From the NCBI GenBank assembly GCA_003281585.1, contig QCBN01000002.1:62001-126000 (forward strand): a stretch of DNA of 64,000 nt, written 5' to 3'. Shown piece by piece: positions 27,103 to 36,852 of this stretch (within the stretch, counting starts at the first letter, position 1; each line of letters begins with the position of its first letter). Source of the stretch: Prochlorococcus sp. AG-347-I15. GTDB taxonomy: Bacteria > Cyanobacteriota > Cyanobacteriia > PCC-6307 > Cyanobiaceae. A program made the position numbers and the translations under genes. Under the pieces are notes generated by a model, which was not told the DNA's origin, did no database searches, and worked only from the letters and a program-made list of their open reading frames with translations.

Positions 27103-28575
27103 TTAGCTATTTAATTTTTCCATAAGAAGTTTATTTGCAAGTTTAGGATCAGCTTTACCTTTTGTTCTTTTCATAAGTTGACCAACAAAAAAACCAAGTA
27201 ACTTAGTTTTGCCATTTTTAAATGCTTGAACTTCATTTGAATATTCATTTATAAGTTCATCAATTATTGGTAAAATACTTGAAGAATCTGATATCATTGC
27301 CAACCCTTTTTCTTCAACTAATTTTTTCGGAGAAATATTTTTTTTAATAAGTTCAGGTAAAATTTCTTTTGCAATTTTTCCACTAATTATATTTTTTGAA
27401 ATCATGTTAATCATTTCAGCAAGATTTTTAGGACTAAGCTTTAATTCACTAAAACTTAGTTTGGTTGATTTTAAATAGCCCACAATATCACTTGTTACCC
27501 AATTTGAAGCTAGTTTAGCCTCGGCACCATTTGCTACTGTTTCTTCAAAAAAGCTTGCCATGCTTATTTCATCAGAAATTACCCTTGCATCATATGCAGA
27601 CAACCCAAATTGACTTACGTATTTATTTCTTTTCTTTGCAGGTAATTCTGGTAGTTCTTTAAACCATATTTCTTGTTGGGCTTTTGTTATTTCAATTGGA
27701 CCTAAGTCAGGATCAGGAAAATATCTATAGTCACTGCTACCTTCTTTTAATCTCATACTTTTCGTTAATTGCTTAGATTCATCCCATAATCTTGTTTCTT
27801 GGAAAATTTTTCCTCCATTTTCATAAACTTCTATTTGTCTGGCTATTTCATAATCACAAGCCTTTTGAATTGCAGAAAATGAATTCATATTTTTTATTTC
27901 CACTTTTGTACCAAAAGGAGCATCAGGACCTTTTCTAACAGAAATATTGACATCGCAGCGTAATGAACCCTCTTGCATATTTCCGTCTGATACACCTAGA
28001 TATCTAACTGTTCTTCTAATCTCTGAAGCATATTCAGATGCCTCTTTACCTGATCTAATATCTGGTTTACTTACAATCTCACAAAGTGCTATTCCGGCAC
28101 GATTGTAATCAACTAAAGAATACTTAGAGCCAGCTAATCTATCACTTCCTGAATGGACTAGTTTTCCGGCGTCTTCTTCCATATGGAGCCTTTCTATACC
28201 AATTTTTTTGATATAAGGTTCTTTGTTTTTTTCAATTATTTCAACCTCTAACCAACCATTTTCAGCTAGTGGCTCATCAAATTGTGAAATTTGATAATTT
28301 TTAGGTAAATCAGGATAAAAATATTGTTTTCTATCAAATTTACAATGTTCTGCAACTTTTAAATTTAATGCTAACGAAGTTTTAACAGCATATTCAAGAA
28401 CAGTCTCATTCAAAACTGGAAGAGTTCCTGGCAACCCACAAACTACAGGATCTATATGCGTATTAGGTGCATCACCAAAAGCTGTTGACGCAGATGTGAA
28501 TATTTTACTTTTCGTATTAAGCTGTACATGAGTTTCCAAACCAATCACAGCTTCCCAAGATTCCAAATTGTTCAT
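27103..28575 (-). CDS. gatB: Aspartyl/glutamyl-tRNA amidotransferase subunit B
   Basis: Part of GatCAB, which converts Glu-tRNA(Gln) (and often Asp-tRNA(Asn)) to the amidated form. From the ATG at 28575 (MNNLESWEAVIGLETHVQL) the protein is 490 residues, the family norm; the open frame runs 19 codons further upstream with no similarity. The kinase-like core has DYNRAGIALCEIVSKPDIRSG and EIKNMNSFSAIQKA, and the C-terminal YqeY-like tail domain is complete. gatA and gatC are not in the window, as usual for scattered gat genes in cyanobacteria. Confidence 0.96.
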   Translation of the reverse strand: MNNLESWEAVIGLETHVQLNTKSKIFTSASTAFGDAPNTHIDPVVCGLPGTLPVLNETVLEYAVKTSLALNLKVAEHCKFDRKQYFYPDLPKNYQISQFDEPLAENGWLEVEIIEKNKEPYIKKIGIERLHMEEDAGKLVHSGSDRLAGSKYSLVDYNRAGIALCEIVSKPDIRSGKEASEYASEIRRTVRYLGVSDGNMQEGSLRCDVNISVRKGPDAPFGTKVEIKNMNSFSAIQKACDYEIARQIEVYENGGKIFQETRLWDESKQLTKSMRLKEGSSDYRYFPDPDLGPIEITKAQQEIWFKELPELPAKKRNKYVSQFGLSAYDARVISDEISMASFFEETVANGAEAKLASNWVTSDIVGYLKSTKLSFSELKLSPKNLAEMINMISKNIISGKIAKEILPELIKKNISPKKLVEEKGLAMISDSSSILPIIDELINEYSNEVQAFKNGKTKLLGFFVGQLMKRTKGKADPKLANKLLMEKLNS

Positions 28576-28654
28576 TATTAAAAGTCTTTTTATTAATATT
28601 ATTGGATATAAAGGAAAAGAGGACCAAAACACAAATAAAAATATTAATTTTTAA

Positions 28655-29764
28655 ATGGCACAAGAAACCAAAAATTCAATATTAATTATTGGGGGTGGAC
28701 TTTTAGGTTTATCTATTGCTTATGAATTTTCTAGAAATAACTTCAAAGTTTTAGTTTTAAGCAAAAACAGAAATGAATCAGCTGGATTTGTTGCTGCAGG
28801 AATGTTAGCTACTCATGCCGAAGGGCTCGAAGATGAATTACTAAAATTTGGCCAAGAAAGTCAAAATCTAATTCCAAAGTGGATAAAAAGTATTGAACAA
28901 GATAGTAATATTAAATGCGGTTTAAAAAAATGTGGAATAGTAGTTCCTTTTAAAAACAAAAAAGATCTTGAAGAGTTTCCCACTTATGAATATGGAAAAT
29001 ATTTAAATCACAAAGATCTTCAAACAGAAATTAATGGAATGAATTCTATTTGGAAACATGGTTTACTTTTTGAACAAGATGGTCAAATAGATAACCGAAG
29101 AAGGCTGATGCGTGCTCTTGAGAGAGCATGCTCCTTGCATGGAGTCGAATTTCAAGAGGGATCAGAAGTAGAGAATTTGACATTCGAAAAAAACAAAATT
29201 ACAGGTGCAACAGTTTTATGTGCCACTGGGGAAATAAAAAAAATTAACTGCGAAAAAGCAATTATATGCAGCGGTGCTTGGAGTAAAAAAATTTTTAATA
29301 AGATTCCAGTCTTTCCTGTCAAGGGACAAATGTTATCAATACAAGGTCCAACACATTTTTTGAAAAGGGTTATTTTTGGTCCAAAAACTTATCTAGTTCC
29401 CCGTGATGATGGACTTATTGTAGTTGGAGCGACAGTTGAAAAAGATTCAAAATTTAATCAAGGTAATACTCCTAATGGAATAAAACAACTGCAAGATGGC
29501 ATTCGCTCCTTATTGCCGGAAGCTATTAATTGGCCACAAATGGAACATTGGTGGGGATTTAGACCTTGCACACCAGATCTAAAACCAATAATTGGAAAAT
29601 CGAAAATTGAAAATCTTTTTATAGCTACAGGACATTACAGAAATGGAGTTTTATTTTCTGCAATAACAAGTGATCTTCTTTTGAAAATAGTTCAAAATAA
29701 GAACCTCAAAGAAATAGAAAAAAGCTTTTTAGAAAAATTTAGTTTAGATAGATTTGCGATTTAA
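28655..29764 (+). CDS. thiO: FAD-dependent glycine oxidase ThiO-like protein
   Basis: A 369-residue flavoprotein of the DAAO family. The Rossmann FAD motif GGGLLGLSIAYEF is near residues 13-25, and the C-terminal WWGFRPCTPDLKPIIG and ATGHYRNGVLFSAIT are the usual second FAD-binding segments. In cyanobacteria ThiO oxidises glycine to the imine needed for the thiazole of thiamine. Assignment to ThiO over other DAAO-family oxidases rests on the RPCTPDLKPIIG/GHYRNGVL signature. It is convergent with ndk (3 bp gap). Confidence 0.85.
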   Translation: MAQETKNSILIIGGGLLGLSIAYEFSRNNFKVLVLSKNRNESAGFVAAGMLATHAEGLEDELLKFGQESQNLIPKWIKSIEQDSNIKCGLKKCGIVVPFKNKKDLEEFPTYEYGKYLNHKDLQTEINGMNSIWKHGLLFEQDGQIDNRRRLMRALERACSLHGVEFQEGSEVENLTFEKNKITGATVLCATGEIKKINCEKAIICSGAWSKKIFNKIPVFPVKGQMLSIQGPTHFLKRVIFGPKTYLVPRDDGLIVVGATVEKDSKFNQGNTPNGIKQLQDGIRSLLPEAINWPQMEHWWGFRPCTPDLKPIIGKSKIENLFIATGHYRNGVLFSAITSDLLLKIVQNKNLKEIEKSFLEKFSLDRFAI

Positions 29765-29767
29765 ATT

Positions 29768-30226
29768 TTAATTTTCAGATCTCCATTTCGAATCAGAAGT
29801 TTCCCACTCACATAATTCCTCTTGGTTAAACCATAGATCAATTTCAAATTTTGCTGTATCATCTCCATCAGAACCATGAATAATATTCCGTCCAATATCA
29901 ATAGCTAAATCACCTCTAATTGTCCCAGGCTCTGCTTCCAGAGGTTTTGTTGCACCTATTAGTTTTCTAGCACTCAAAATAACTCCTTCGCCTTCCCATA
30001 CCATTGCTACAACAGGACCACTTGAAATAAAGTCTACTAAATCACCAAAAAAGGGTCTTTCTCTATGTACTCCATAATGATTTTGAGCAAGTTCTTTTGA
30101 AGGAATTAATTGCTTTAATCCAACCAATTTAAATCCTTTTTTTTCAAATCTGCCAATAATCTCAGAAACATATCCTCTTTGAACTCCATCTGGTTTAATT
30201 GCAATAAAGGTTTTCTCTTTGGTCAT
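29768..30226 (-). CDS. ndk: Nucleoside diphosphate kinase
   Basis: Equalises nucleoside triphosphate pools by moving phosphate through an active-site histidine. The 152-residue protein has the catalytic motif [12 protein letters not shown] with His117 and the nucleotide site KPDGVQRG near the N-terminus. Length is standard. It is divergent from speA over a 122-bp AT-rich spacer. Confidence 0.97.
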   Translation of the reverse strand: MTKEKTFIAIKPDGVQRGYVSEIIGRFEKKGFKLVGLKQLIPSKELAQNHYGVHRERPFFGDLVDFISSGPVVAMVWEGEGVILSARKLIGATKPLEAEPGTIRGDLAIDIGRNIIHGSDGDDTAKFEIDLWFNQEELCEWETSDSKWRSEN

Positions 30227-30348
30227 TTAGTTAATAATCACTCTATGTATATTCAACTTTTGGGTGGTAACTTGGCAAGTAATCATTAAAATAAAAGATA
30301 TTGTTTTGAGTTATTTTCAAAAACATTTATTAATCACTTATAAATAAA

Positions 30349-32295
30349 TTGACCAATTTTGAGCCGAAAAAATTAAAGAATATTTGGACTATTGAAGATA
30401 GTATTTCGACTTATAACATAGACAAATGGGGGGATAAATATTTTTCTATAAATACCAAAGGAAATATATCAGTAACTAAAGATAATAAATCTGAAAATAA
30501 GATTGATCTTTTTAAGCTTGTTAAAGAACTTAAGGGTAGAGAAATAAATCCTCCATTAATCATAAGATTTAATGATATCTTGAAAGATCGAATAAATGCA
30601 TTACATGACTCTTTTTTTAAAGCAATAAAAACCTATAAATATAAAAACATTTATCAAGGCGTTTTTCCTGTCAAATGTAATCAACAGAAAAATATACTGG
30701 AAAAGATAATAGAGTTTGGTAGCCAATGGAATTTTGGTTTAGAAGTAGGTAGTAAATCAGAACTATTAATTGGCCTTGCACTTCTTGAAAACCAAAATTC
30801 ATTACTAATATGCAACGGATATAAAGATAAAAAATATATTGAGATTGCTACTTTGGCAAGAAAACTAGGCAAAAATCCAATAATAGTTATTGAACAACGA
30901 GATGAGGTGAAAAGAATTATTCAAGCAGTTCAAGAACTTAACACGACTCCATTGATAGGAATTAGAGCAAAGTTATCAAGTAAAAGTAGTGGTAGGTGGG
31001 GTAAATCTATTGGAGATAATTCCAAATTTGGATTATCAATCCCAGAAATTATGTTGACAATAAAAGAACTAAAAGAAGCAAATCTTATCAACGAAATGAA
31101 ATTGCTCCATTTTCACATAGGCAGTCAAATAAGTGATATTGTTGTGATCAAAGACGCATTACAAGAAGCGAGTCAAATATATGTTGAACTATGCAAACTA
31201 GGAGCCCCAATGCAATATATCGACGTTGGGGGAGGATTAGGAATAGATTTTGATGGAACTAAAACCTCCTCCAACACCTCTACTAATTATTCTCTTCAAA
31301 ATTATGCTAACGATGTAATTGCAACTATCAAGGATTCATGTGAATTAAATAATATCAAGCATCCAACCATAATCTCAGAAAGTGGAAGAGCAATAATTAG
31401 TCATTGTTCAGTTTTAATTTTTAATGTCTTAGGAACAAGTCATGTCCGTTCAAAACTACAAATTTTTGATAAAAAAAATCAACAATTAATAATTTCAAAT
31501 TTACTTGAAACTTTCTATGAATTAAAAAAACTTAAAAATAAAAAAATAAATTTATCTCAAATAATTGAACTATGGAATGATGCAAAAAAGTTTAAAGAAG
31601 ATTGCTTAGTCGCTTTTAGATTAGGATTTTTAAGTTTGGCAGAAAGAGCTTATGCCGAAGAACTTACTTGGGCTTGCGCAAAAGAAATTTCTAATAACCT
31701 GAATAATGATGAAATCAATCACCCTGATTTATCTGAAATTACAGAAACTCTTGCATCAACTTATTATGCAAATTTATCTATCTTTAAATCTATTCCCGAT
31801 AGCTGGGCAATAAATCAGATTTTTCCAATAGTACCTATACATAGGCACTTAGAGGAGCCATTCTGCAAAGGTAACTTTGCAGATTTAACTTGTGATTCAG
31901 ATGGGAAACTAAATAATTTTATTGATGATGGAAAAATTAAATCATTACTAAATTTACATAAGCCAGAGGAAGATAAAGATTATCTAATTGGAATTTTTAT
32001 GACTGGAGCCTATCAAGAAGCATTAGGAAACTTGCACAATTTATTTGGCAGTACAAACATTGTTCATATAGACATAAATCAAGATAATTCATATAAGGTC
32101 AAAAATATTATTAAAGAGGACAGTAAATCTGAAATTTTACAATTATTAGATTACAGTTCAGCTTCTTTGGTTGAATCTATAAGGATTAATACTGAATCAG
32201 CAATTGATCAAAAAAATTTAACTATTGAAGAAGCAAGGAAATTAATAGATCAAATCGAAATTAGTCTCAGAAAAAGTAGTTATTTATCAGAATGA
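30349..32295 (+). CDS. speA: Biosynthetic arginine decarboxylase
   Basis: Converts arginine to agmatine, the entry to polyamine synthesis. The 648-residue PLP enzyme has the cofactor lysine in GVFPVKCNQQK (Lys109), the barrel segment LHFHIGSQISD and the glycine loop YIDVGGGLGIDFDG, plus the C-terminal FMTGAYQEALGNLHNLFG catalytic-Cys-less form found in SpeA. The start is TTG at 30349, which gives the normal N-terminus. Its stop abuts that of the convergent alaS gene without a spacer. Confidence 0.95.
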   Translation: MTNFEPKKLKNIWTIEDSISTYNIDKWGDKYFSINTKGNISVTKDNKSENKIDLFKLVKELKGREINPPLIIRFNDILKDRINALHDSFFKAIKTYKYKNIYQGVFPVKCNQQKNILEKIIEFGSQWNFGLEVGSKSELLIGLALLENQNSLLICNGYKDKKYIEIATLARKLGKNPIIVIEQRDEVKRIIQAVQELNTTPLIGIRAKLSSKSSGRWGKSIGDNSKFGLSIPEIMLTIKELKEANLINEMKLLHFHIGSQISDIVVIKDALQEASQIYVELCKLGAPMQYIDVGGGLGIDFDGTKTSSNTSTNYSLQNYANDVIATIKDSCELNNIKHPTIISESGRAIISHCSVLIFNVLGTSHVRSKLQIFDKKNQQLIISNLLETFYELKKLKNKKINLSQIIELWNDAKKFKEDCLVAFRLGFLSLAERAYAEELTWACAKEISNNLNNDEINHPDLSEITETLASTYYANLSIFKSIPDSWAINQIFPIVPIHRHLEEPFCKGNFADLTCDSDGKLNNFIDDGKIKSLLNLHKPEEDKDYLIGIFMTGAYQEALGNLHNLFGSTNIVHIDINQDNSYKVKNIIKEDSKSEILQLLDYSSASLVESIRINTESAIDQKNLTIEEARKLIDQIEISLRKSSYLSE

Positions 32296-34941
32296 TTATC
32301 TAATGTTTTTTTGCAAATAATTTTTAGCATAATCTAGAGCATCACTTAACTTATCAATATCTTTAGCACCTGCTTGAGCAAAGTTAGGCTTTCCTCCTCC
32401 ACCTCCCGAACAAATTCTTGCAATCTCATTAATTAATTTACCTGCATGCAATCCTATTTTTACCGCATCATCACCTAAAGAAACTACAAATAACAACTTT
32501 TTAGTTTCTGGATTTGGTATTCCCCCAAGAATCACTACTGCTTTATTTCCTAAATGAGAAGTTAGATTAAGTGCTGCAGATTGCAAAGAATTTCCATCTA
32601 AGCCATCAATCTGATTTACTAAAATTGAAAAAGAATTTACTATTTCTGCGGATGATTTTATAGAAGAATATTTAAAATATGCAATTTCATCTTTCATTTT
32701 TTGTATCTCTTTATTCCTATTAATAAGCTCTACTTGCAAATTATTAACCCTTTCAAAAAGTTGATTAGGGTTTGCTTTTAACAAATCACTTAGTTGATTT
32801 ACTAAAGCATTTCTATCACTGAAATAGTCGAATGCTGATTGGCCTGATAATGCTTCGATTCTTCTGACTCCAGCTGAGATTCCTTCCTCACTAATTATTT
32901 TGAAAGAACCTAATTCGGATGTAGTTTTAACATGTGTACCACCACAAAGTTCCATTGAAACTCCTGGTACATTAACAACGCGCACCTCATCATCATATTT
33001 TTCTCCAAACATGGCAACTGCGCCCTTTTCAAGAGCCTCACTCTTAGACATATTTTTTATTTCTAAGGCATGATTTTCCATAATCCAAGAGTTAACTAAA
33101 GTCTCAATCTTAGAAATTTGATCTTTAGAAATAGGATTAGAGGAATTAAAGTCAAATCGTAATTTATTAAAGGCTACTAATGAACCTTTTTGTCCAACAC
33201 TTTCATCAACAACTGATTTTAGTGCAGATTGTAATAAATGAGTAGCTGTATGATTTGCAGCAGCCTTAGCTCTATTAGAAGAGCAAACATTAGTATTAAC
33301 TTTTTGTCCAATAATTAATATTCCTTTTTTGATCGTTCCATAATGTAAAAAAACATTTTTCTTTCGCATAACATTATCGACCGAGACCTCTACATCTTTT
33401 GAAAATATCGTTCCAATATCACCAACTTGCCCACCAGATTCTCCATAAAAAGTTGTCTGATCAAGAACAATACAAACTTTCTGACCTTCACTTGCTTGCT
33501 TAACTAATATTGAATCCAAGAATATTCCCTTTATTTCAGCTTCCGAAATGAGTGACTTATAACCATTAAAAACAGTTTTGTTAAAAAGATCTATTTCTCG
33601 CTCTAATGATCCCTCTAATGTCAAATCAATATTACTTGAAGCAGCTTTAGCTCTCTCTTTTTGTGCTTTCATTTCTTCTTCAAAACCCTTTACATCTACA
33701 CTGATACTATTTTCTTCTGCAATTTCTACAGTAAGTTCTAGAGGAAATCCATAAGTATCATAAAGTTCAAAAGCTTTAAAACCAGAAATTAATTTCTGCC
33801 CTGAAGAAATTATCTCATCTAGTAATTTTTCTCCTCTTTCAAGAGTTTCCCTAAATCTTATTTCTTCAATTTTTATCTCATTCAAAATTAAATTATTATT
33901 ATTTTTTAAATCAGGATAATTATTTTGCATTAAATTGATCCCGACGGTCGCAATGTGAGGTAAAAATTCATTTGTTATACCTAATAATCTCCCATGTCTG
34001 ACCATTCTTCTAATAAGCCTTCTTAATATATATCCCCTGCCGAGATTACTTGCTGCTACTCCATCAGAAATTAAATGAATAACAGCTCTTGTATGATCAC
34101 CAATGATTTTTAAAGAAATTTTGTTTTTATCATCTGAAGAAAAATAATCAATATTTGCAATCTCACAAATTTTTTGAATGATAGGAAAAATTAAATCTGT
34201 CTCATAATTATTTTGCTTTTTTTGTAGTATTTGAGCCATCCTTTCAAGACCCATTCCTGTATCAATATTTTTAAATTTTAAATCTGTCAATTTTCCATTA
34301 GGATCGCGATTATATTGCATAAAAACAAGATTATAAAATTCAATAAAACGATCTCCATCCTCCAAATCAATATTTTTCAGACCTTTTTCAGGATAAAAAT
34401 CATAATAAAGTTCTGAACAAGGTCCACATGGACCTGTTTTCCCAGATGACCAAAAATTATCTTCCTCTCCTAATTTCACTATCCTATCTGGATGAATACC
34501 AATTTCATCTCTCCAAATTTTTGCAGACTCTTCGTCTTCGTGAAAAACACTCACAATTATATTTTCAACAGAAAGTTGATAAATATCAGTAACTAATTCC
34601 CAAGCCCATTGAATAGCCTCTCGTTTAAAATAATCTCCAAAAGAGAAATTACCAAGCATTTCAAAAAAAGTGTGATGTCTAGCTGTAACTCCAACGTTTT
34701 CTATATCGTTTGTTCGGATGCACTTTTGGCTAGATGTAGCCCTTTTTGATGGTCTTTCTTTTAAACCTAAAAAAACTGGTTTAAAAGGTAGCATTCCAGC
34801 AATTGTGAGCATAACCGTAGGGTCATCTGGAATCAAAGATGCACTTGGAATGATTTTATGTAATTTTTCACTGTAAAATTTTAAAAAAGCATTTCTTATC
34901 TCATCTCCAGTAACTATTTTTTTAATTAGTTGAGATGTCAT
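32296..34941 (-). CDS. alaS: Alanyl-tRNA synthetase
   Basis: Charges tRNA-Ala and also the tmRNA encoded at 22.7 kb. The 881-residue protein is complete: class II catalytic core ([30 protein letters not shown]), editing domain with zinc ligands NHTATHLL and CGGTHV, and the C-Ala domain with [15 protein letters not shown]. The start is ATG at 34941. It is divergent from flv3 over 119 bp, which is AT-rich and must contain both promoters. Confidence 0.98.
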   Translation of the reverse strand: MTSQLIKKIVTGDEIRNAFLKFYSEKLHKIIPSASLIPDDPTVMLTIAGMLPFKPVFLGLKERPSKRATSSQKCIRTNDIENVGVTARHHTFFEMLGNFSFGDYFKREAIQWAWELVTDIYQLSVENIIVSVFHEDEESAKIWRDEIGIHPDRIVKLGEEDNFWSSGKTGPCGPCSELYYDFYPEKGLKNIDLEDGDRFIEFYNLVFMQYNRDPNGKLTDLKFKNIDTGMGLERMAQILQKKQNNYETDLIFPIIQKICEIANIDYFSSDDKNKISLKIIGDHTRAVIHLISDGVAASNLGRGYILRRLIRRMVRHGRLLGITNEFLPHIATVGINLMQNNYPDLKNNNNLILNEIKIEEIRFRETLERGEKLLDEIISSGQKLISGFKAFELYDTYGFPLELTVEIAEENSISVDVKGFEEEMKAQKERAKAASSNIDLTLEGSLEREIDLFNKTVFNGYKSLISEAEIKGIFLDSILVKQASEGQKVCIVLDQTTFYGESGGQVGDIGTIFSKDVEVSVDNVMRKKNVFLHYGTIKKGILIIGQKVNTNVCSSNRAKAAANHTATHLLQSALKSVVDESVGQKGSLVAFNKLRFDFNSSNPISKDQISKIETLVNSWIMENHALEIKNMSKSEALEKGAVAMFGEKYDDEVRVVNVPGVSMELCGGTHVKTTSELGSFKIISEEGISAGVRRIEALSGQSAFDYFSDRNALVNQLSDLLKANPNQLFERVNNLQVELINRNKEIQKMKDEIAYFKYSSIKSSAEIVNSFSILVNQIDGLDGNSLQSAALNLTSHLGNKAVVILGGIPNPETKKLLFVVSLGDDAVKIGLHAGKLINEIARICSGGGGGKPNFAQAGAKDIDKLSDALDYAKNYLQKNIR

Positions 34942-35060
34942 TTATCCAGAATAAGAAGATCAAAAATTAAAGAAAAGCGTAATTTCGGTTATTTCGCAAA
35001 AATAATCACGCGAATTTATATTCTATATAACTAAAGTTAATTTATAAAGCTAATTATTCT

Positions 35061-36836
35061 ATGATAACCTCTGCCCAGACAAGTAATTCTAAATTGGCAC
35101 AAACTAATAACAAGCTGACGGTTCAATCTCAAAACTTTGCTGACGATTCTTATGCCATAAGATCTTTGGATTGGGATCGCAGTAGATTTGATATTGAATT
35201 TGGTTTAAGAAATGGAACTACTTACAATAGTTTTATTATTAAAGGTGAGAAACTTGCAATTATTGATACAAGTCATGCAAAGTTCGAGGAATTATGGTTT
35301 GAAGAATTACTAAAAAAGGTAAATCCACAAGAAGTTGATTATCTAATTACAAGCCATACAGAACCTGATCATTCTGGTTTAATAGGTAATCTTTTAGAAT
35401 TAAACCAAAATATCACAGTAGTTGGATCAAAATTAGCCCTTAAATTTATTGAAGACCAAATACATATTCCCTTTAAGCATCTAGAGGTTAAGAGTGGAGA
35501 GTTTTTAAATCTCGGAACTAATCCTAATAGTGGTTTAGAACATAATATTGAATTCATAAGTGCACCAAATTTACATTGGCCAGATACCATATTTTCATAT
35601 GATCACAGCACACATGTTCTCTATACATGTGATGCATTTGGACTTCATTATTGTTCTGACGAATTTTTTGACACTGATCAAAAAGAAATATACGAAGATT
35701 TCCGATTTTATTACGATTGCCTTATGGGTCCAAACGCCAGAAGCGTTATGCAGGCAATTAAAAGAATAGATAAACTACCTGAATTAAAAACAATAGCTGT
35801 TGGCCATGGGCCTCTGTTACATAATCAGGTCAATTTTTGGAAATGTAAATATCTAGAATGGAGTAGCAATAAAAGCAAAGGTAATGATTTTGTGTCAGTC
35901 TGCTATATAAGCGACTATGGTTATTGTGATCGACTAAGTCAAGCGATTTCCCATGGAATAAGTAAAGCAGATGCTCAGGTTCAATTATTAGATTTAAGAT
36001 CTTCTGATCCGCAAGAATTAACAAGTTTAATTTCCGAATCAAAAGCAGTAGTCATTCCTACATGGCCAGTTGACTCAGATAATGAATTAAAAGAATCTCT
36101 CGGTACTTTATTTGCAGCACTTAAACCAAAACAATTTACTGCAGTATATGATGCATTTGGTGGAAATGATGAACCAATAGATTCTTTAGCAAATAAATTA
36201 AGAGAACTTGGCCAAAAAGAAGCTTTCTCCCCTTTAAGAGTTAAAAATATTCCAGATCCCATTGTTTATCAAAAGTTCGAAGAGGCTGGAACCGACTTGG
36301 GTCAATTGATCAACAAAAAGAAGAATATTGCCTCTATGAAGAGCCTTGATTCAAATTTAGATAAAGCGTTAGGTAGATTAAGTGGAGGATTATATGTAGT
36401 AACAGCAAGTCAAGGAGAAGGTTCGACATTTAGACAAAGTGCAATGGTCGCAAGCTGGGTTAGTCAAGCAAGTTTTTCTCCACCAGGTATTACAGTTGCA
36501 GTAGCAAAAGATAGAGCTATTGAATCATATATGCAAGTTGGGAAAGGTTTTGTTGTGAATATCTTGAGAGAAGATAACTACCAAAAAATGTTCAGACATT
36601 TTTTAAAAAGATTTGCCCCTGGAGCTGATAGATTTGCGGATGTAGATGTAATTAGCAACATCGCTGAAGGAGGACCAGTTCTCTCAGATTCTCTCGCCTT
36701 TTTAGATTGCAAAGTCAGTTCAAGACTAGAGACTCCAGACCATTGGATAATTTACGGAATTGTTGAAAATGGTAATGTTTCTGACTTATCATGTAAGACA
36801 GCAGTTCATCACAGAAAAGTTGCTAATCACTATTAG
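35061..36836 (+). CDS. flv3: Flavodiiron protein Flv3-type (canonical diiron ligands)
   Basis: Reduces oxygen to water at the photosystem I acceptor side without releasing reactive oxygen. The 591-residue protein has three modules: a metallo-beta-lactamase-like diiron domain (about 35-265), a flavodoxin domain (about 270-420) and a C-terminal flavin-reductase domain (about 430-590) found only in oxygenic phototrophs. All iron ligands are present: His99, Glu101, Asp103, His104, His172, Asp191 and His249. That pattern marks Flv3 rather than Flv1. Flv3 works as a heterodimer with Flv1, encoded 16 bp downstream. Confidence 0.92.
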   Translation: MITSAQTSNSKLAQTNNKLTVQSQNFADDSYAIRSLDWDRSRFDIEFGLRNGTTYNSFIIKGEKLAIIDTSHAKFEELWFEELLKKVNPQEVDYLITSHTEPDHSGLIGNLLELNQNITVVGSKLALKFIEDQIHIPFKHLEVKSGEFLNLGTNPNSGLEHNIEFISAPNLHWPDTIFSYDHSTHVLYTCDAFGLHYCSDEFFDTDQKEIYEDFRFYYDCLMGPNARSVMQAIKRIDKLPELKTIAVGHGPLLHNQVNFWKCKYLEWSSNKSKGNDFVSVCYISDYGYCDRLSQAISHGISKADAQVQLLDLRSSDPQELTSLISESKAVVIPTWPVDSDNELKESLGTLFAALKPKQFTAVYDAFGGNDEPIDSLANKLRELGQKEAFSPLRVKNIPDPIVYQKFEEAGTDLGQLINKKKNIASMKSLDSNLDKALGRLSGGLYVVTASQGEGSTFRQSAMVASWVSQASFSPPGITVAVAKDRAIESYMQVGKGFVVNILREDNYQKMFRHFLKRFAPGADRFADVDVISNIAEGGPVLSDSLAFLDCKVSSRLETPDHWIIYGIVENGNVSDLSCKTAVHHRKVANHY

Positions 36837-36852
36837 AAAATAAGTCTTTGAA

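Noticed and set aside
28576-28632. N-terminal extension of gatB
   Set aside because: The 19 extra residues do not resemble GatB; MNNLESWEAVIGLETH is the family start.
35981-36262. 93-residue frame antisense to flv3
   Set aside because: It lies wholly inside a well-supported gene and shows no recognisable pattern.
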